A DNA stretch of 38,184 nucleotides from Aeromonas schubertii (GTDB lineage Bacteria > Pseudomonadota > Gammaproteobacteria > Enterobacterales > Aeromonadaceae): assembly GCF_000820105.1 (NCBI RefSeq), contig NZ_CDDB01000081.1, positions 1-38,184 on the forward strand, read 5' to 3'. The notes under the pieces were generated by a model that saw only the letters and a list, made by a program, of their open reading frames with translations, made no database searches and was not told where the DNA came from. Positions 36,313-38,184 of the stretch are shown here, piece after piece. A program made the position numbers and the translations under genes. Position 1 is the first letter of the stretch, and each line of letters opens with the position of its first letter.

Positions 36313-38184
36313 GTGAACCACCCGGAACGCTCGGCCTCCTGGCTGAGCCGCCTGCTCTATCGCTGGGCGCACCCCCTGGTGCAGAAGGGCTATCAGCCCG
36401 GCGCCGTCAGCCAGGACGATCTCTATCCCCTGCTCCCCCAGGATCGCCGCGGCCACCGTGCCGACGCCTTTCTCGCCCTCACCGCCCGCCCCGGCACCAG
36501 CGCCTGGGGACTGTGCCGTTTCGCTCTCGGTACCGTGCGCCGCCGCTTCCTGCTCGGCACCCTGTTGCAGGGACTGGCGGTGCTCGCCAGCCTCGCCAGC
36601 CCCTGGCTGCTCAACCGGGCCATGACGGATCTGGGCGGTACGGCCCCCCTGTGGGAGAAGCTCGGGCTCGCTCTGGCGCTCACCCTGAGCGTGCTGGCGA
36701 GTGGCCTGCTGGCCGAGCACGCCCTGCAGCTTGCCCTCAAGTCCCACATTCCGCTGCGCCGCCTCTTCACCGAGGCCCTGCTTGCCAAGGTACTGCGCAT
36801 CGGCGGCAAGGCGTTCGACGACCGTGCCGGTGGCCGGGTACAGAATCTCATCAACAAGGATGTGTGGGATGTCTCCTGGATGCTGGCCGAGCCCCTCAGC
36901 CTGCTGTTCACCCTGCTCCAGCTGATCGGCACCGTCGCCCTGCTGGTGTGGCAAGTGGGCGAGGCCGGGCTGGTCGGCTGCGCCGTGCTGGCCCTGCTGC
37001 TGATCGGCTCCTCCGAGCTGGTGCGCCGCATGAACCGTCAGGAGAGGGTGCTCAAGCAGCGTCAGGATGAGCGCAACGGCATCCTGGCCGAGTACATCAA
37101 GAAGCTGCGGCTGGTGCGCCAGAATGGTCTCGGCCCCTTCTTCATCCGCCGCGCCGAGGCGCGCCGTGCCGAGGAACTCACCAGCCTGCGCCGCATCCTG
37201 CGCCTCGATGCCCTCCACGACACACTGAGCCACGGTGCCGCCCTGCTGGTGACCCTGGCCACCTTCGCCACCTATCTGCTGGCGGGGCAGTCCCTCACCA
37301 TGCCCCAGGTATTCACCACCATTGCCCTGTTCGCCGTACTGCGCATGCCCATGATGCGCCTGCCCCATCAGGTGCGCCTGGCGATCAACTTCAACACCGC
37401 CATCCGCCGCGTCACCGACTTCCTCGACACCCCGGAGCAGCACAGGGTACTCGATGACCCCGCCCTGCCCGCCGGGGCCCTGGTGCTCGAAGGGGTCGGA
37501 GTGCGTCACCAGGATCGCACCGTACTTCAGAACGTTGACCTGCGGGTCACCCCCGGAGAGATCATCGGCATCACGGGGGAAACCGGCAGCGGCAAGAGCT
37601 GCCTGTTGCACCTCATCGCCGGCTTCGACGACGACTTCTCCGGCTCCCTGCGCCGCGCCGGCCAGGTAGGACTGCTGGGACACAAGCCCTGGCTGATGAA
37701 CGATACCCTGCGCAACAACATACTGTTCGGCCAACCCTGGGACGAGGCGCGCTACCAGTGGGTACTGGGGGCCAGCGCCCTCGAGACCGACCTCGCCCTG
37801 CTCGCCCACGGCGACCAGACCCTGGTGGGCGAACTCGGCACCCGCCTCTCGGGCGGCCAACAGCAACGGGTGGCCCTGGCCCGAGCCCTCTACACCCGGG
37901 CCGACATCCTGCTGCTCGACAACCCCCTGTCGGCCCTCGATCCCCTGGTGGCCGAGCAGGTGCTGGCGCGCGGCCTCACCTTCCGCCCCGGGCCGACCCG
38001 ACTGCTGGTGAGCCACGATCCCCGAGTGCTGGCCCGTTGCGACCGGGTCTTCGCGGTGCGTGGCGGCGCCCTGGTCCCGCTGCCCCGCGAGCAGGTGGAT
38101 GAGCTGCCCCTGCCCCCCTCCCTCCCCCCGACGGCCCGTGCCGACGAAGCAGAGCAATTCAGTGACGAGACGGTGGCCCAGGGG
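36313..38184 (+). CDS. ABC exporter with ABCC/MRP-like first half (3' truncated)
   Basis: The frame opens at a GTG (36313) with AAGGAAG six bases upstream and is still open at the window end: 624 codons. It starts with a SRLLYRWAHPLVQKGY...DDLYPLL segment reminiscent of the lasso/linker of eukaryotic ABCC transporters. About six membrane helices (about 75-375) precede a nucleotide-binding domain. That domain has Walker A GETGSGKS (422-429), NDTLRNNILFG, signature LSGGQ (512-516), Walker B ILLLDN (Asp536, Asn537) and His568. The catalytic Glu after Walker B is Asn, and the Q-loop position is His457. Such a degenerate first NBD is typical of full-length ABCC proteins, which also carry TMD2-NBD2. 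The sequence continues beyond the NBD into a charged linker (DEAEQFSDETVAQG), so a second half may follow. The substrate is unknown. Confidence 0.85.
   Translation, partial: MNHPERSASWLSRLLYRWAHPLVQKGYQPGAVSQDDLYPLLPQDRRGHRADAFLALTARPGTSAWGLCRFALGTVRRRFLLGTLLQGLAVLASLASPWLLNRAMTDLGGTAPLWEKLGLALALTLSVLASGLLAEHALQLALKSHIPLRRLFTEALLAKVLRIGGKAFDDRAGGRVQNLINKDVWDVSWMLAEPLSLLFTLLQLIGTVALLVWQVGEAGLVGCAVLALLLIGSSELVRRMNRQERVLKQRQDERNGILAEYIKKLRLVRQNGLGPFFIRRAEARRAEELTSLRRILRLDALHDTLSHGAALLVTLATFATYLLAGQSLTMPQVFTTIALFAVLRMPMMRLPHQVRLAINFNTAIRRVTDFLDTPEQHRVLDDPALPAGALVLEGVGVRHQDRTVLQNVDLRVTPGEIIGITGETGSGKSCLLHLIAGFDDDFSGSLRRAGQVGLLGHKPWLMNDTLRNNILFGQPWDEARYQWVLGASALETDLALLAHGDQTLVGELGTRLSGGQQQRVALARALYTRADILLLDNPLSALDPLVAEQVLARGLTFRPGPTRLLVSHDPRVLARCDRVFAVRGGALVPLPREQVDELPLPPSLPPTARADEAEQFSDETVAQG

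Noticed and set aside
36220-38157. A 645-codon minus-strand frame opposite the ABC transporter
   Set aside because: Gly/Gln/Glu-rich translation with no domains; the plus-strand frame has full ABC motifs.

Overview
The window is about 38 kb of high-GC gammaproteobacterial chromosome, most probably from Aeromonas. Evidence for this: a prolyl aminopeptidase of the Aeromonas type; the rpsU-yqeY-dnaG-rpoD macromolecular synthesis cluster divergent from tsaD; purH-purD; VF530/DUF2960-type small proteins; and tRNAs nearly identical to those of E. coli. No insertion sequence, prophage, integrase or CRISPR array was seen. This is essentially core chromosome with a few accessory genes.

Layout. 1-1772: 3' end of queG, a polyphosphate glucokinase, and an unrecognised helical protein. 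1951-2624: seven identical tRNA-Gly(GCC) genes in tandem on the minus strand, behind one strong promoter. 2772-7381: orn diverges from a plus-strand run of rsgA, psd, a VF530-like gene, a DUF2960-like gene, a small lipoprotein and a RecF/SMC-like ATPase. 7411-13358: a lipoprotein, a PAS-PAS-GGDEF(degenerate)-EAL protein, rraB, a secreted M6 (PrtV/InhA-type) metalloprotease and an Ala-rich lipoprotein. 13639-18688: a YdgJ-like oxidoreductase, a Bcr/CflA-type exporter, a PphA-like phosphatase and a chemoreceptor. 18896-21466: rdgB and hemW, then arfA and a ZntR-like metal sensor on the other strand. 21467-27461: purH-purD with two upstream PurR-like boxes, a xanthine permease, a short-chain dehydrogenase and a CBS protein. 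27613-27688: tRNA-Ile2(CAU). 27825-33644: the rpsU-yqeY-dnaG-rpoD cluster, with tsaD divergent. 33798-34036: a complete tRNA-Phe/tRNA-Asn operon with promoter and terminator. 34302-38184: YqhA-like membrane protein, pip, and the first half of an ABC transporter that runs off the window.

Functional themes. Purine metabolism is clustered: PurH and PurD make IMP, XanP imports purine bases, and RdgB nearby removes deaminated purine nucleotides. Translation and RNA quality control are strongly represented: RsgA, ArfA, TsaD, S21, RNases and their modulators (Orn, RraB), and ten tRNA genes. 

Most noteworthy: the truncated ABC transporter has an ABCC/MRP-like first half with non-canonical catalytic residues in its nucleotide-binding domain. 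Next in interest are the seven-copy tRNA-Gly array with alternating spacer families, a ZntR homologue with a changed metal-site residue and a His-rich tail, arfA with a stem-loop inside its coding region, and the two PurR-like boxes with a structured leader before purH. I did not find a clear new multi-gene defence or mobile system.
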